Origin: Dokdonella_A sp963834755
Lineage (GTDB): Bacteria; Pseudomonadota; Gammaproteobacteria; Xanthomonadales; Rhodanobacteraceae
DNA length: 64,000 nucleotides
Assembly (NCBI GenBank): GCA_963834755.1
Contig: CAWICQ010000009.1
Span: 1-64,000, forward strand
Reading direction: 5' to 3'
In this document: piece after piece, positions 55,099-64,000 of the stretch
Position numbering within the stretch: position 1 is the stretch's first letter
Layout: each line of letters begins with the position of its first letter
Notes under the pieces: generated by a model
The model's input: the letters and a program-made list of their open reading frames with translations, nothing else
Told to the model about the DNA's origin: nothing
The model's database searches: none
Program-made: the position numbers and the translations under genes

Positions 55099-55225
55099 CT
55101 GCGACGCCAGCCGGCCGATTTCCGAAATCGCCGACGATCCGTCGGAAAGACCGCCCGCCGCACGCTATGCTTGATGCAAGGCCGTTGGCCCAATTCCGGC
55201 GGCCGCCTTCAACCGGGGAATTTCC

Positions 55226-55465
55226 ATGCCACGCTGGATCAAGCTGCCGGACAGCCGTTTCATAGACGCCAACCGCGTCGCATTCATCGGCAAAGTCGAT
55301 ACCTTCGCGCGCTTCGACGAGGACGGCAACGACCTCGGCACGGGCTACACGGTCAACATCGGCACCGATTTCCCGCGCGAGTCGCAGATCACGGTGATCG
55401 GCAGCAAAGAGGAAGTGTTCGCGGTGCTGCGCTCGCTGCTCGGCAATTCGCCCGAAGCCGTCTGA
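55226..55465 (+). CDS. Small conserved hypothetical protein (79 aa)
   Basis: This 79-residue, mostly beta-like soluble protein (PRWIKLPDSRFIDANRVAFI, NIGTDFPRESQITVIGS, EEVFAVLRSLL) has no recognised domain. The ATG at 55226 follows a GGGGAA ribosome-binding site, and the gene ends before a strong terminator. It lies 127 nt behind the M2 gene and is convergent with the S53 gene. Coding composition matches the neighbours. Function unknown; no reason to link it to proteolysis other than position. Confidence 0.72.
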   Translation: MPRWIKLPDSRFIDANRVAFIGKVDTFARFDEDGNDLGTGYTVNIGTDFPRESQITVIGSKEEVFAVLRSLLGNSPEAV

Positions 55466-55488
55466 CGCTCGATCGTAGTCCCAAAAGG

Positions 55489-55516
55489 AAAAGGGCTGCG
55501 TTGCGCAGCCCTTTTC
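55489..55516. terminator. Bidirectional terminator between the 79-aa gene and the S53 gene
   Basis: 12-bp perfect stem AAAAGGGCTGCG (55489-55500) and CGCAGCCCTTTT (55504-55515) with a 3-nt loop. It serves both converging genes. Confidence 0.9.
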
Positions 55517-55559
55517 GCATTTCGCATTGACGACCGCGTTGCGCGGTCCGTCGCTTTCG

Positions 55560-57947
55560 TTACTGGACCGTCAGCGTGACGTCATCGAGCACGAAGGACG
55601 TCTGCAACGACGAATCCTCGGTGCCGGTGAACTTGATCACGACGGTCTGGCCGATGTACGGCGCGAGGCTGCTCGTGTGCACGACATAGCCGTTGGCGTG
55701 GTTGAGGTTCGACCAGGTGGCCAGTGTCGCCAGCACGGTGCCGGACGTGTTGGTCACCTGCACCTTCAACGTGTCGTAGGCCGTCGTCGTCGTGCGTTCC
55801 GCGGTGTCGATGTGCAGGTAGTACTGCAGCGTCGCCGACGTCTTGCCCGCCGGAATCGCCACCGTCTGCGAGGACGTGTCGGTGTGCGTGCGGCCGTAGC
55901 CGTCCATCCACGCATCCCACGAGCCCGCATGCGGCGGTTCGGACGAGCTGTTGTTGATCACGCCGGACGAAAGCGTCCACGGTGCGGTCGCAGTGCCGTT
56001 CTCGAAGCCCGTGTTGCCGAGCAGCTGGCTCGATCCGCCGCCGCCGCCGGACACCGTCACCGGCGCCGAATGCGAGTTCTGCGCGCCGCCGTTGTCGGTC
56101 ACCGTCAACGTCACCGTGTAGGTGCCGTCCGCGGCGTACGTGTGGCTCGGGTTCGTCGCGGTCGACGTGCCGCCGTCGCCGAAGGTCCACGAGCGCGATG
56201 CGATCGTGCCGTCGGAATCGGTCGACGTATCGGTGAAGTTGGCAGTCAGCCCGCTGGTCGTGAACGTGAAGTTCGCAACCGGTGGCACGTTGCCGCCACC
56301 GCCGCCGCCGAGATTGTTGATCGCGACGTTGAGGATCATGCTGCCGCGGCCACTGCAGAAGTCGTAACCGGCCGCTGCCGTTTCACCGCTGTTGTTGCCG
56401 GACGTAATGTCGTGGAAGTTGCTCGCCGCCAGCGCATAGATCAGCGGCGGTGCAAACCCGAACGACTGTCCTTTGACTGCGAGGACGCGAGCCCACATGC
56501 CGGCAAAGATCGGCGCCGAGAGACTCGTGCCGCCGACCTGCTCCGTACCGCCGTTGACGACGATCACCGCTCCGGAGCTCGGGCTGCCGTCGAACGCGAC
56601 GTCCGCGACACCGCGATGCGTGCCGGAAACGAGCGCGTTCTGCCAGCTCGGCTTCGGCTCGAACGTCGACGGGCTGCCGCCGGTCGCCCCGTTGTTGATC
56701 GACAGATCGTTCCAGACGACTTCGCTGTTCCAGGTCGTCGTCGACGCATCGAGCTTGGTGCCGGCAACTGCGGTCACGTACTGCGATGCGGCGGGCCAGC
56801 TCGGCGTGACGCCGCCGTTGCCGCATTCGTCGGCACCGCTGTCGCCGGTCGAGATCGAAAACGTCTGTCCCTGTGCGACCGCCTGCGTGAAGATCTGGTC
56901 CTGCGAAGCGGCCGAACCATCGTTGTGAGCCGACGTTTCGCATTCGCCGAGCGAGACGTTGGTGATCTTCACTGCGTTGGCCGTGACGACGGTATTGAAG
57001 TCCGCGGTCAGGTTTGCGTTCGACAAAGTCGGAATGTTGTAGAAAATGATCCGCTGTACCTGACCGCCGCCCATGCCGACGATGTCCTGGCTGTCGAGGT
57101 TCCACTCGACCACGCCGCTGGTGTCGGTGCTGGTCCCGTTGGTGTTGACGGTCTGCGTCGTCACCGTCGGCAGACCGTTCTGCGAGGTGAACGTATTGAG
57201 GTCCGTGATCGTCTGCGTGATGCGGCCCTGCGTGATGATGCCGACCGGAGTCGCCGACGCATTCGCCACGCCCGAACCGCCGTAGATCGACGAGAACTCG
57301 ACCGGGCTGTGGCCGACGATCGCATCCGGCGCATTCGGATCCTGCACGCGCGCGAACGTGTGCGCCTGATGCACCGTCTGCAGGCCAAGCACGGCCAGCA
57401 CGATGTCCTTCAGTTTGGTCGGAACGTGCGCGTCCTCGGTGTTGGCGAACGCATCGCGGCCATCGGACGTGAGCACGCGAGCCAGTGACGTCTGGAACGC
57501 GGTCTGCACGATGTCCGCCGTGCCGTCTGCGGAAACCAGCAGGCGATTCGGTGCGACGACGATGTTGCGAAAGCCCGACTGCGTCAGGTAATCGACGACG
57601 GCCTGCGCTTGCTCGGCTGTCGGCGAGTGCTGCGCGAGGAACTGCTCGCTCGGCATCGTGCGCTGGGTTGCATCGGGCTGCGCAGCGGCCTGGATGAAGC
57701 CGTTGAGCTCAGAGGTGTTGCGCAACTTCAGCGAGACTTCGATATGGATCGGCTGCGAGAACGGCACCATGCCGTTGATGGCATCGCCGTTCTGCAATTG
57801 CGTGGCGTGCGTCGCGGTCGTCGCCATGGTAGCGACCGGCTGCGCGCCGAGTGCCCGATCGGCACCCGCGAGTGCGATACCGCCGAATACGACAACGGCG
57901 GCGGCGGACAGCGCGGTACGTCGCAAAATATTTCGCGATCTGTGCAT
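55560..57947 (-). CDS. Sedolisin/kumamolisin-type S53 serine-carboxyl protease with PKD domain
   Basis: This 795-residue secreted protease has a signal segment (ALSAAAVVVFGGIALAGA), a pro-kumamolisin activation domain (about residues 50-190), and an S53 catalytic domain. Catalytic residues are E281 and D285 (VEWNLDSQD), the oxyanion Asp in STGDSGADE, and the nucleophile S475 in GGTSLSAP. A PKD domain follows at about 555-635 (FTDTSTDSDGTIASRSWTFGDGG), then a jelly-roll-like C-terminal domain. S53 enzymes work at acid pH, outside the cell. The ATG at 57947 has a GAGGGAG-type site upstream; the frame is open further. Both PKD and C-terminal domains probably bind substrate or polysaccharide. Confidence 0.93.
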   Translation of the reverse strand: MHRSRNILRRTALSAAAVVVFGGIALAGADRALGAQPVATMATTATHATQLQNGDAINGMVPFSQPIHIEVSLKLRNTSELNGFIQAAAQPDATQRTMPSEQFLAQHSPTAEQAQAVVDYLTQSGFRNIVVAPNRLLVSADGTADIVQTAFQTSLARVLTSDGRDAFANTEDAHVPTKLKDIVLAVLGLQTVHQAHTFARVQDPNAPDAIVGHSPVEFSSIYGGSGVANASATPVGIITQGRITQTITDLNTFTSQNGLPTVTTQTVNTNGTSTDTSGVVEWNLDSQDIVGMGGGQVQRIIFYNIPTLSNANLTADFNTVVTANAVKITNVSLGECETSAHNDGSAASQDQIFTQAVAQGQTFSISTGDSGADECGNGGVTPSWPAASQYVTAVAGTKLDASTTTWNSEVVWNDLSINNGATGGSPSTFEPKPSWQNALVSGTHRGVADVAFDGSPSSGAVIVVNGGTEQVGGTSLSAPIFAGMWARVLAVKGQSFGFAPPLIYALAASNFHDITSGNNSGETAAAGYDFCSGRGSMILNVAINNLGGGGGGNVPPVANFTFTTSGLTANFTDTSTDSDGTIASRSWTFGDGGTSTATNPSHTYAADGTYTVTLTVTDNGGAQNSHSAPVTVSGGGGGSSQLLGNTGFENGTATAPWTLSSGVINNSSSEPPHAGSWDAWMDGYGRTHTDTSSQTVAIPAGKTSATLQYYLHIDTAERTTTTAYDTLKVQVTNTSGTVLATLATWSNLNHANGYVVHTSSLAPYIGQTVVIKFTGTEDSSLQTSFVLDDVTLTVQ

Positions 57948-58491
57948 TACTGACTCCCTCAATAGATGCATGTTGTGGATCGCCGGAAAGATCCACACCG
58001 CAACGCATGACCGCATCGCCACCCAGCGCATCCATCGGTCCCAACACACCGATCGGTCACCGGAATTCTGCGGACCTGGCCCTCGGGCGCGATCCGCGAT
58101 TCCATGTTCGCAGTGCACTTTCACAGCGGTTTGCGCGGAGGTACTGCCTTGCCCGAGGAGCGCCACCGCACATGGGTTCTAATCCACGTCACCTTTCAGT
58201 TTCCTTTCAAATGAACATCTGTATTTCTATAGTGAAACGCCATCGGCGAAACTCGCGAATCGTGTTCATCGCCGTGAAGAAGTGGTGAATCGATCAGCGC
58301 ACTCATCCGTTTCACGCGCCGCCGTTGCGCGATCGCGCGTATGCGCGATCAATGGCGATCCGCGATCGGAATCGTGCTCAGAACGGACGAATCGGGAGCC
58401 TCGCGGCGTAGGCACGGCTACGCCTTCGACTCAACCGCAGGAAGCAAGTGTGCGGCGCTGCAACATGCTGCTTTTTGCAAATTCGCAGAAA
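57948..58491. other. Intergenic region between the S53 gene and the first S8 gene
   Basis: No gene is seen in these 544 nt. A perfect 8-bp inverted repeat, TGTGGATC (57974-57981) and GATCCACA (57990-57997), lies about 27 nt before the S53 start and would be in its leader. An AT-richer stretch at about 58185-58275 with TATAGA-like hexamers may be the S53 promoter. A weak hairpin, GGCGTAG (58405-58411) with CTACGCC (58418-58424), is the only candidate terminator for the S8 gene. Confidence 0.5.
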
Positions 58492-61464
58492 TTAATTCTG
58501 TTCGGGCATGCCGAGCACGATCGGCTGACCGCTTGCGTTGGTCCCGCTCGCACGGATCAGCCAGTTGCCGTTGAAACCTGCGAGCGCGATCGGATTCGGC
58601 AAGAGTCCGACGGCCGAGAGATCCGGCACGTTGCCGGTGTCGTTGTATTGCGCAACCCACGAACGCCCGACAAATGGACCGGCGTCGGCGCTCGCCGGCC
58701 GTGTACCGATGTTCGGCGCGGGATTGGTCAATGCGATCACCACGTCGCCAGGTCCGTCGACGACGATCGGCACCGGCAGCGTGATCGTCGTGAACGAATT
58801 GACCGGAGCAGGCATGGTGTAGCCCTGGTACGCGCCAGCCGGCACGGCGCCGTTAGTCGGATCAGTATCGGAATCCTGATACACGTAGAAGTTGATGTGA
58901 TCGCCGAGCGCGTTCCAGCCGGGATCGCTGCCGAAAATCGTCGAAATCGATGTGATCGTGATCGGATAGTCGTGCGGATCGGGCGTGAAACGGTTGAGCC
59001 AGATCAGTCCGCAATATGTCGTGCAACCGGCGCCGACGAAGTTGGTCGTCAGCGTATCGATCTGGAATGAGCAGGTTCCCTGCAAGCAGACGACGCCGAC
59101 GCCGTCGTTGCTGCGGGTTCCTTTTACTGCGACATACATGTGGGCATCGGGCGCAGCGCCGTTGGCTTCGTGGAACACGAGCTCGGCAAATTGCGCGCCT
59201 GCAAGGGACGCATCGGTCGTCGCGGTCACGACGATGCTTTGCGCATCGTTCGTATCGAAGCCGTCGTTGAAAATCGTATCTGCGCCGGCGCCCGTGCCGC
59301 CGAACGCGAACGTCGGCGGATCGACCTGCACGTCCAGTCCCGCGGGCGCATTCACGCTGACTGTCCACGACGAAGCACCCGGCAGCGCATCGCGCAGCGT
59401 GCGCGTCCATGTGCACGGCGTCGGCGCATCGCAGCCGTCGACATTGCGCATCGCGGCGAGGTTCAACGTTTTCGGATCGCCGCCATGCGCCGGATCGGCG
59501 GCGAAATAATGCGCGTACGTCTCGTCCAGAACGAACCCCGCCAGCGCGGCCTTCGACAGATCCACGCGGCCGCTGCCGACATCGTCGGGCGTCCACGGCG
59601 TCGTGCGATCTTCGCGCGTGCCGTTCGTTTCCGCGGTCAGCATCAATGCCGACTTGACCTCCGAAGGCGTCCATCCCGGATGGATCGAGCGCAGCAGCGC
59701 GCCGGCGCCGGCCGTGTGCGGCGTCGACATCGACGTCCCGGTGAAATAGCCGTAGTTGTTTTCCGCGGCATCCAGCGCCGCATAGATGTTCACGCCGGGC
59801 CCGGTCAGGTCGGGTTTGGTGATCGTCGTCAACACGTCCGGTCCGCGCAAGCTGAAATACGCGAGCACATCGCCCTGTTGCGTCGCCGGCGTGAAATCGA
59901 CCGTGACCGGCGTCGGCGCGTTCGCGTCGATGAAACCGACGTACGCAAGGCCGTCGACTTCGAGCATGCTGTACGCCGGCAACGTCGCGCCGCCGACGCC
60001 CATGTAAACGTAACCGCCCTGGTTGTTGTAGACGACGGCGAGTACCGCGCCGGCGGCCTGCGCGTTGTCGATTTTTTCTTCGTAAGCGCAGTTGCCGCGC
60101 TCGACGAGTGCAACGGCGCCATCGAAATATCCGGGCGGGAATCCGCCGTTCACCGTGCAGCCGATCGGATTGTCGGCGTAGTAGCGGATTGGAACGCCGC
60201 TCAACGATTGGCCGGTATCAAGGCCGGAACCCGGAATCAGCGCAGTACCGACCGTGTTCGCCGGCGGCACGCCGGGTCCGGTCGCGCTCATCGATCCGTT
60301 GCCGGAAACGTTCTCATCGTGTGTCGACGCCGCGATCGTCGCGACCCATGGACTGATGTTCGAGACACGCCCGCCCGGATCGTTGCAGCCGGGCCGCGTA
60401 TTGCCTGCGGCCGCGGCGACGAAGATGTCCGCGCCGAGAGCATCCAGCCAGATCCCGTCGCCGTCGCTCCACGGCGAATCGCCCGGACTGCTTCCGCAAT
60501 TCGGACCGATCGAGAAATTGGCGATGTCCACGCGGTCGGCGATCGCGTTTTCGATGCCGGCGGCGACCGCCGCGTCCGTGCAACCCGCATTGAGCGTGCA
60601 GACTTTGTACGTGCGCAGATGCGCGCACGGCGCAACACCGGAAATGAACGTATGCGGCGGCGGAATCGTCGGCGGCGGATCCGCGCTTGCATCGAGCGTG
60701 TTGCCGACCGCAGTGCTGGCCGTGTGCACGCCGTGCCCGTTGCCCGGGTCGACCTCGGGATCGGTGCCGTTGCAGACGCCGCCCGCGTCCGTTGTCGAAC
60801 AATCGACCGCGCTCAGGAGTTTGTGGTTGGTCGCGCCGAAGCCACAGGCGTCGTCGTCGGCGAACGACGGATGCGCGCTGTTGATGCCCGAATCGATGTC
60901 GCCGACGACGACGCCCTGGCCGCGATTGCCGATGCCGCCGGGGACTGCGCTGCCATTCCAGACGGCGTCGGCGCCGATGAATTCCGGGCCGTGAAATGTT
61001 TCGAGCGTGAACGTGCGCGCTGCGCGCACCGACGCGACGCCGGGCACGCGCGCGACGCGTGAGGCTTCCGCCGGCGTCAATGTCGCGGCGATGCCGTTCA
61101 TCGTGATCGCGTAATTGTGCGTGGCCGAGAGACTTCGGCCCAATGTCTGCGAGATCGCGGCGAGATGCATCGATCGGCGCTCGGCCAGGTACGCTTCGTA
61201 TGCGTGCGCGGAATTCGAACGCGTGTCTAGTTTGCGACTGCGCGACGATCCGATACCGGTCGCCGGAATGCCCTGCGTGCCGCCCGAATAATGCAAGAGG
61301 CCGGGCTCGTCGAAGCGGATGATGTACGTCTGCGCACTGAGCGACGCACTCGCGAGGTGCGCCGGCGCCGTGCTCAGCGAAACCGGATTCGCGGCTTTCG
61401 CGCCGGCGTCGGCCAATGCAATGGCGACCGCGGCGACGAGCGTCGTGATACGCAAACTTCTCAT
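58492..61464 (-). CDS. Subtilisin-like S8 serine protease, long paralogue with C-terminal extension
   Basis: This 990-residue secreted protease has a signal peptide (MRSLRITTLVAAVAIALADAGA), an inhibitor I9-type prodomain, and an S8 catalytic domain. The triad is D191 (DIDSGI), H244 (GNGHGVHTAS) and S578 (GTSMSTP). A protease-associated (PA) domain insert lies around FDGAVALVERGNCAYEEKIDNAQAAGAVLAVVYNN. A fibronectin-like segment includes FNDGFDTND. Beyond the point where its paralogue ends there are about 200 extra residues forming another beta-rich domain. It is the longer member of an adjacent pair. No clear terminator follows it. Confidence 0.94.
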   Translation of the reverse strand: MRSLRITTLVAAVAIALADAGAKAANPVSLSTAPAHLASASLSAQTYIIRFDEPGLLHYSGGTQGIPATGIGSSRSRKLDTRSNSAHAYEAYLAERRSMHLAAISQTLGRSLSATHNYAITMNGIAATLTPAEASRVARVPGVASVRAARTFTLETFHGPEFIGADAVWNGSAVPGGIGNRGQGVVVGDIDSGINSAHPSFADDDACGFGATNHKLLSAVDCSTTDAGGVCNGTDPEVDPGNGHGVHTASTAVGNTLDASADPPPTIPPPHTFISGVAPCAHLRTYKVCTLNAGCTDAAVAAGIENAIADRVDIANFSIGPNCGSSPGDSPWSDGDGIWLDALGADIFVAAAAGNTRPGCNDPGGRVSNISPWVATIAASTHDENVSGNGSMSATGPGVPPANTVGTALIPGSGLDTGQSLSGVPIRYYADNPIGCTVNGGFPPGYFDGAVALVERGNCAYEEKIDNAQAAGAVLAVVYNNQGGYVYMGVGGATLPAYSMLEVDGLAYVGFIDANAPTPVTVDFTPATQQGDVLAYFSLRGPDVLTTITKPDLTGPGVNIYAALDAAENNYGYFTGTSMSTPHTAGAGALLRSIHPGWTPSEVKSALMLTAETNGTREDRTTPWTPDDVGSGRVDLSKAALAGFVLDETYAHYFAADPAHGGDPKTLNLAAMRNVDGCDAPTPCTWTRTLRDALPGASSWTVSVNAPAGLDVQVDPPTFAFGGTGAGADTIFNDGFDTNDAQSIVVTATTDASLAGAQFAELVFHEANGAAPDAHMYVAVKGTRSNDGVGVVCLQGTCSFQIDTLTTNFVGAGCTTYCGLIWLNRFTPDPHDYPITITSISTIFGSDPGWNALGDHINFYVYQDSDTDPTNGAVPAGAYQGYTMPAPVNSFTTITLPVPIVVDGPGDVVIALTNPAPNIGTRPASADAGPFVGRSWVAQYNDTGNVPDLSAVGLLPNPIALAGFNGNWLIRASGTNASGQPIVLGMPEQN

Positions 61465-61578
61465 GATCGATTCCAGCTCGACGGTCTCCCGCCTCCAATA
61501 CGCGAGACTGCCCCGCGAGCGGACATTAGATTACGCCATGCGTCGTCCGGCAGGATCGGCGCGCATGTTCAACGAATC

Positions 61579-61606
61579 AAAAAAGAGGCGGGGTTTCCCC
61601 CGCCTC
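61579..61606 (-). terminator. Rho-independent terminator after the second S8 gene
   Basis: On the minus strand, stem GAGGCGGGG (61606-61598) pairs with CCCCGCCTC (61593-61585) around a GAAA tetraloop, followed by six T residues. It separates the two S8 genes. Confidence 0.92.
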
Positions 61607-61629
61607 TCGAATCGCACGGGACGTGCTGC

Positions 61630-63975
61630 TTACGGATGACCCTCGACCGCCACGTAGATATGCGCGTCGGGCGAGAGGCCGTTCGCTTCGTGGAAGACAA
61701 TCTCCGCGAACGTCACGTTGTTGAGCGCCTGTGTCGGCGTCGCGGTGATCGTCAGGGTCTGGAACTCTGGCAGCGGCGGCAACGTCGTGCCGTCGAAACC
61801 GTCGCCGAAGACGCGGTCGCCGGTGCCGGTGAAGGCGAAGCTCGGCGGATCCACAGTGACATCGAGTCCGGCCGGATTGTTGACCGTGATGCTCCAGTTC
61901 GCCGCCGCGCCCGACGCGTTGCGAATCACGCGCGTCCAGTCGCAGGTACCGACGCAGCTCACGTTGCGCGCGCTCGGCAGGTTCAAGGTGGACTCATCCC
62001 CGCCCGGCGGCTCGGCGGCGAGGAAGTTGTCGAAGGTCTCGTCCATCACGAAACCGGACAACGCAGCCTTGGTCAGATCGACGCGCCCGCCGCCGACATC
62101 GTCCGGCGTCCACGGCGTGGTCAGGTCGTCCTCGTGACCGCCGGTGAACGCGGTCAGCATCAGCGCGGATTTGACTTCCTGCGGCGTCCAATCCGGGTGC
62201 GCGGCGCGCAGCAGCGTGCCCGATCCGGCGGTGTGCGGCGTCGCCATCGAGGTGCCGCTCAAATAACCATAGCTGCCGGAGGACGTGTCGAGCGCGGCAT
62301 AGATGTTGACGCCGGGCGCGGCGATGTCAGGCTTGGTCACGCCGTCGAACGGGCTCGGCGAGGGTCCGCGCAGGCTGAATCCGGCGAGGACGTCACCCTG
62401 CTGAACGGCGGGGTTGAAGTCGACGATCGTGTCGGCCGGACTGTTCGCGTCCATGAACGTTTCGAGGTTCTGGCCATCGACCTGCAGGATGCTGTAAGCC
62501 GGCAACGTCGCCCCGCCGACCGCCATGTTCACGACACCCGCCGCGTTGTTGTAGATGACGGCGACGAGCGCGCCGGCACCTTGCGCATTGTCGATTTTCT
62601 CTTCGAACGTGCAGGTGCCGCGCGAGATCAGCGCGACCGCGCCATCGAAATAGTCGGCCGGGAATCCGCCGCTTGCCGTGCAACCGAGCTCATTGGTGGC
62701 GTAATGACGGATCGGAACGGACGAGAGTGCCGTGCCGGCATCGAGGCCCGAACCCGGATTCAGCGAAATGTTCTGCGTATTCGGCGGCGGCGAGCCCGGA
62801 CCCGTCGTGTTGAGAAGACCGCTGCCCGAGACGTTGAGATCATGCGTCGTCGCCGCGACGGACGCGACCCACGGTCCGAGGTGATTCACCGCCCCGACCG
62901 GATCGGTGATCGTGGCGCCGGTATTGCCGGCCGCGGCGGCAACGAAGATATCCGCGCCGACCGCGTCGAGGAACGTGCGATCGCTGTCGTTCCATGGATC
63001 GGTACCGCCGGAGATCGAGAACGTGATCACGTCGACCTGATCGGCGATCGCGGCTTCGGTCGCGGCCTGGATCGCCGCACCGGTGCAGTTGTTGGTCGCG
63101 CAGACCTTGTACGTGCGAAGGCTCGCGCACGACGCTACGCCGGACATGAACGTATAGGGCGGCGGAAGCACCGGAGGCGGAGTCGCGGTTCCGTCGAGCG
63201 TGTTGCCGACCGCGGTGCTCGCGGTGTGCACGCCGTGGCCGTTGCCGTCGTTGGCCTCCGGGTTGGTGCCGACGCATTGGCCGGCGCCATTCGTGGTCAG
63301 GCAGTCGACCGCGCTCAGAAGCTTATGATTGCTTGGACCGAACACGCCGCAGGTCGGATCGTCCGCGAACGACGGATGCGAGCTGTTGATGCCGGTATCG
63401 ATGTCGGCGACAACGACGCCCTGGCCGCGCGTGCCGATGCCGCCGGGAACGGCGGTGCCGTCCCAGATGCTCGGCGCGCCGATGAATTCGGGTCCGTGGT
63501 AGGTCGCCAGCGGGAATTCTCCCGCACGCCGCACGCCGGCCACGCCGGGCAGCGTCGCGATGTTGGCGGCTTCGGCTGCGGAAAGACTCGCGGCGACGCC
63601 GTTCATCGTGATGAGATAGGTATGTGTGACGTCGAGCGTGCGACCGATCGCCTGCGCGATTGCTTGCAGATGCGAATCACGCTGCGTCTGCAGGAATGCC
63701 TTGTACGATTCGGCGGCGCTGGTGTGCACGTCGAGCTTCTTTTGCCCGAGCGCTTTCGGCGCGGTTGCGCGAATGCCCTGCGTGCCGCCGGCGTAGTGCA
63801 GCAAGCCGGGCTCGCTGAAGCGGATGATGTAGCTCTCCTGCGCGCTGGTCTGCGTTTGCGACGCGGCCGTTGCGCCATGACTGGAGGCGGCCTGTGCGAC
63901 GGGCGAGATGCCGGCGCCGATCAGCGCGAGGCCGATCGCAGACGCCAGGGTCGTGATGCGAAACGTGTTCCCCAT
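61630..63975 (-). CDS. Subtilisin-like S8 serine protease, short paralogue
   Basis: This 781-residue secreted protease is a paralogue of the neighbouring 990-residue one. It has the signal peptide (ITTLASAIGLALIGAGI), prodomain, S8 catalytic domain with D193 (DIDTGI), H247 (GNGHGVHTAS) and S576 (GTSMATP), and a PA-domain insert (FDGAVALISRGTCTFEEKI). A C-terminal segment has the FGDGFDGTT motif. It ends at IYVAVEGHP, about 200 residues short of the paralogue. The ATG at 63975 is complete, with 25 nt upstream inside the window. A strong terminator follows, so it is transcribed on its own. Extracellular location is predicted. Confidence 0.94.
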   Translation of the reverse strand: MGNTFRITTLASAIGLALIGAGISPVAQAASSHGATAASQTQTSAQESYIIRFSEPGLLHYAGGTQGIRATAPKALGQKKLDVHTSAAESYKAFLQTQRDSHLQAIAQAIGRTLDVTHTYLITMNGVAASLSAAEAANIATLPGVAGVRRAGEFPLATYHGPEFIGAPSIWDGTAVPGGIGTRGQGVVVADIDTGINSSHPSFADDPTCGVFGPSNHKLLSAVDCLTTNGAGQCVGTNPEANDGNGHGVHTASTAVGNTLDGTATPPPVLPPPYTFMSGVASCASLRTYKVCATNNCTGAAIQAATEAAIADQVDVITFSISGGTDPWNDSDRTFLDAVGADIFVAAAAGNTGATITDPVGAVNHLGPWVASVAATTHDLNVSGSGLLNTTGPGSPPPNTQNISLNPGSGLDAGTALSSVPIRHYATNELGCTASGGFPADYFDGAVALISRGTCTFEEKIDNAQGAGALVAVIYNNAAGVVNMAVGGATLPAYSILQVDGQNLETFMDANSPADTIVDFNPAVQQGDVLAGFSLRGPSPSPFDGVTKPDIAAPGVNIYAALDTSSGSYGYLSGTSMATPHTAGSGTLLRAAHPDWTPQEVKSALMLTAFTGGHEDDLTTPWTPDDVGGGRVDLTKAALSGFVMDETFDNFLAAEPPGGDESTLNLPSARNVSCVGTCDWTRVIRNASGAAANWSITVNNPAGLDVTVDPPSFAFTGTGDRVFGDGFDGTTLPPLPEFQTLTITATPTQALNNVTFAEIVFHEANGLSPDAHIYVAVEGHP

Positions 63976-64000
63976 ATCGATTGATCTCCACTTGCGGATG

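Noticed and set aside
55527..57488. 653-residue open frame on the plus strand
   Set aside because: It is antisense to the S53 protease, with Arg/Val-rich composition and no domain.
61291..63984. 897-residue open frame on the plus strand
   Set aside because: It is antisense to the S8 protease and carries no motif; the S8 triad on the other strand is intact.

Overview
The window reads as a high-GC gammaproteobacterial chromosome segment. The minus-strand run prmB-aroC-asd-fimV-truA-trpF-trpB-trpA-accD, a minCDE operon with a GNAT gene in front, an otsB/GH15/otsA trehalose operon, a large TonB-dependent receptor and many secreted peptidases together point to Lysobacterales (Xanthomonadales), most likely Rhodanobacteraceae. 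The order is inferred from gene content and synteny; the family is a guess. No rRNA, tRNA, CRISPR array, prophage or intact insertion sequence is visible.

Layout. 0-2.6 kb: rubrerythrin, an Fe-S oxidoreductase and a DUF3501 protein in one direction, with short palindromic repeats between the genes. 2.6-7.3 kb: a methyltransferase, a P-loop kinase, a membrane Ser/Thr kinase fused to a sulfatase-modifying-factor (FGE-type) domain, and a DUF502 membrane protein. 7.3-14.2 kb: an SRPBCC protein, an M14 carboxypeptidase-like enzyme and two tandem M13 (neprilysin-like) metallopeptidases. 14.2-17.5 kb: a MITE-like element and rapA. 17.6-28.6 kb: the minus-strand housekeeping block, ending in trpB, trpA and accD. 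28.7-34.6 kb: a SCO1-type copper chaperone, psd, a small unknown, a lytic transglycosylase, a HerA-like ATPase and greB. 34.6-38.9 kb: repeats, an SRPBCC/GyrI-like membrane protein and a two-component system. 38.9-42.0 kb: GNAT, minC, minD, minE and an HExxH protein of unknown function. 42.1-46.1 kb: otsB, GH15 and otsA. 46.1-52.9 kb: TonB-dependent receptor, AraC regulator and a CadC-like membrane regulator with a TolB-like propeller. 53.2-64 kb: an M2 (ACE-like) peptidase, a small unknown, a sedolisin (S53) with a PKD domain, and two paralogous S8 subtilisin-like proteases.

The strongest theme is extracytoplasmic proteolysis. Seven putative exported peptidases from five families (M14, M13 twice, M2, S53, S8 twice) lie in two clusters; the second cluster has two candidate regulators and an outer-membrane receptor next to it. 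This fits a peptide-scavenging lifestyle.

The most notable anomalies are in the trp/accD operon. trpF is broken by a frameshift, accD has a frameshifted C-terminus, and truA has no stop codon before trpF. Both frameshift points coincide with a perfect tandem tetranucleotide. They may be real mutations or consensus errors. Other points of interest are the HExxH protein translationally coupled to minE, a DGFD motif shared by the two S8 proteases, and several families of intergenic inverted repeats, including one element with inverted ends of about 30 bp.
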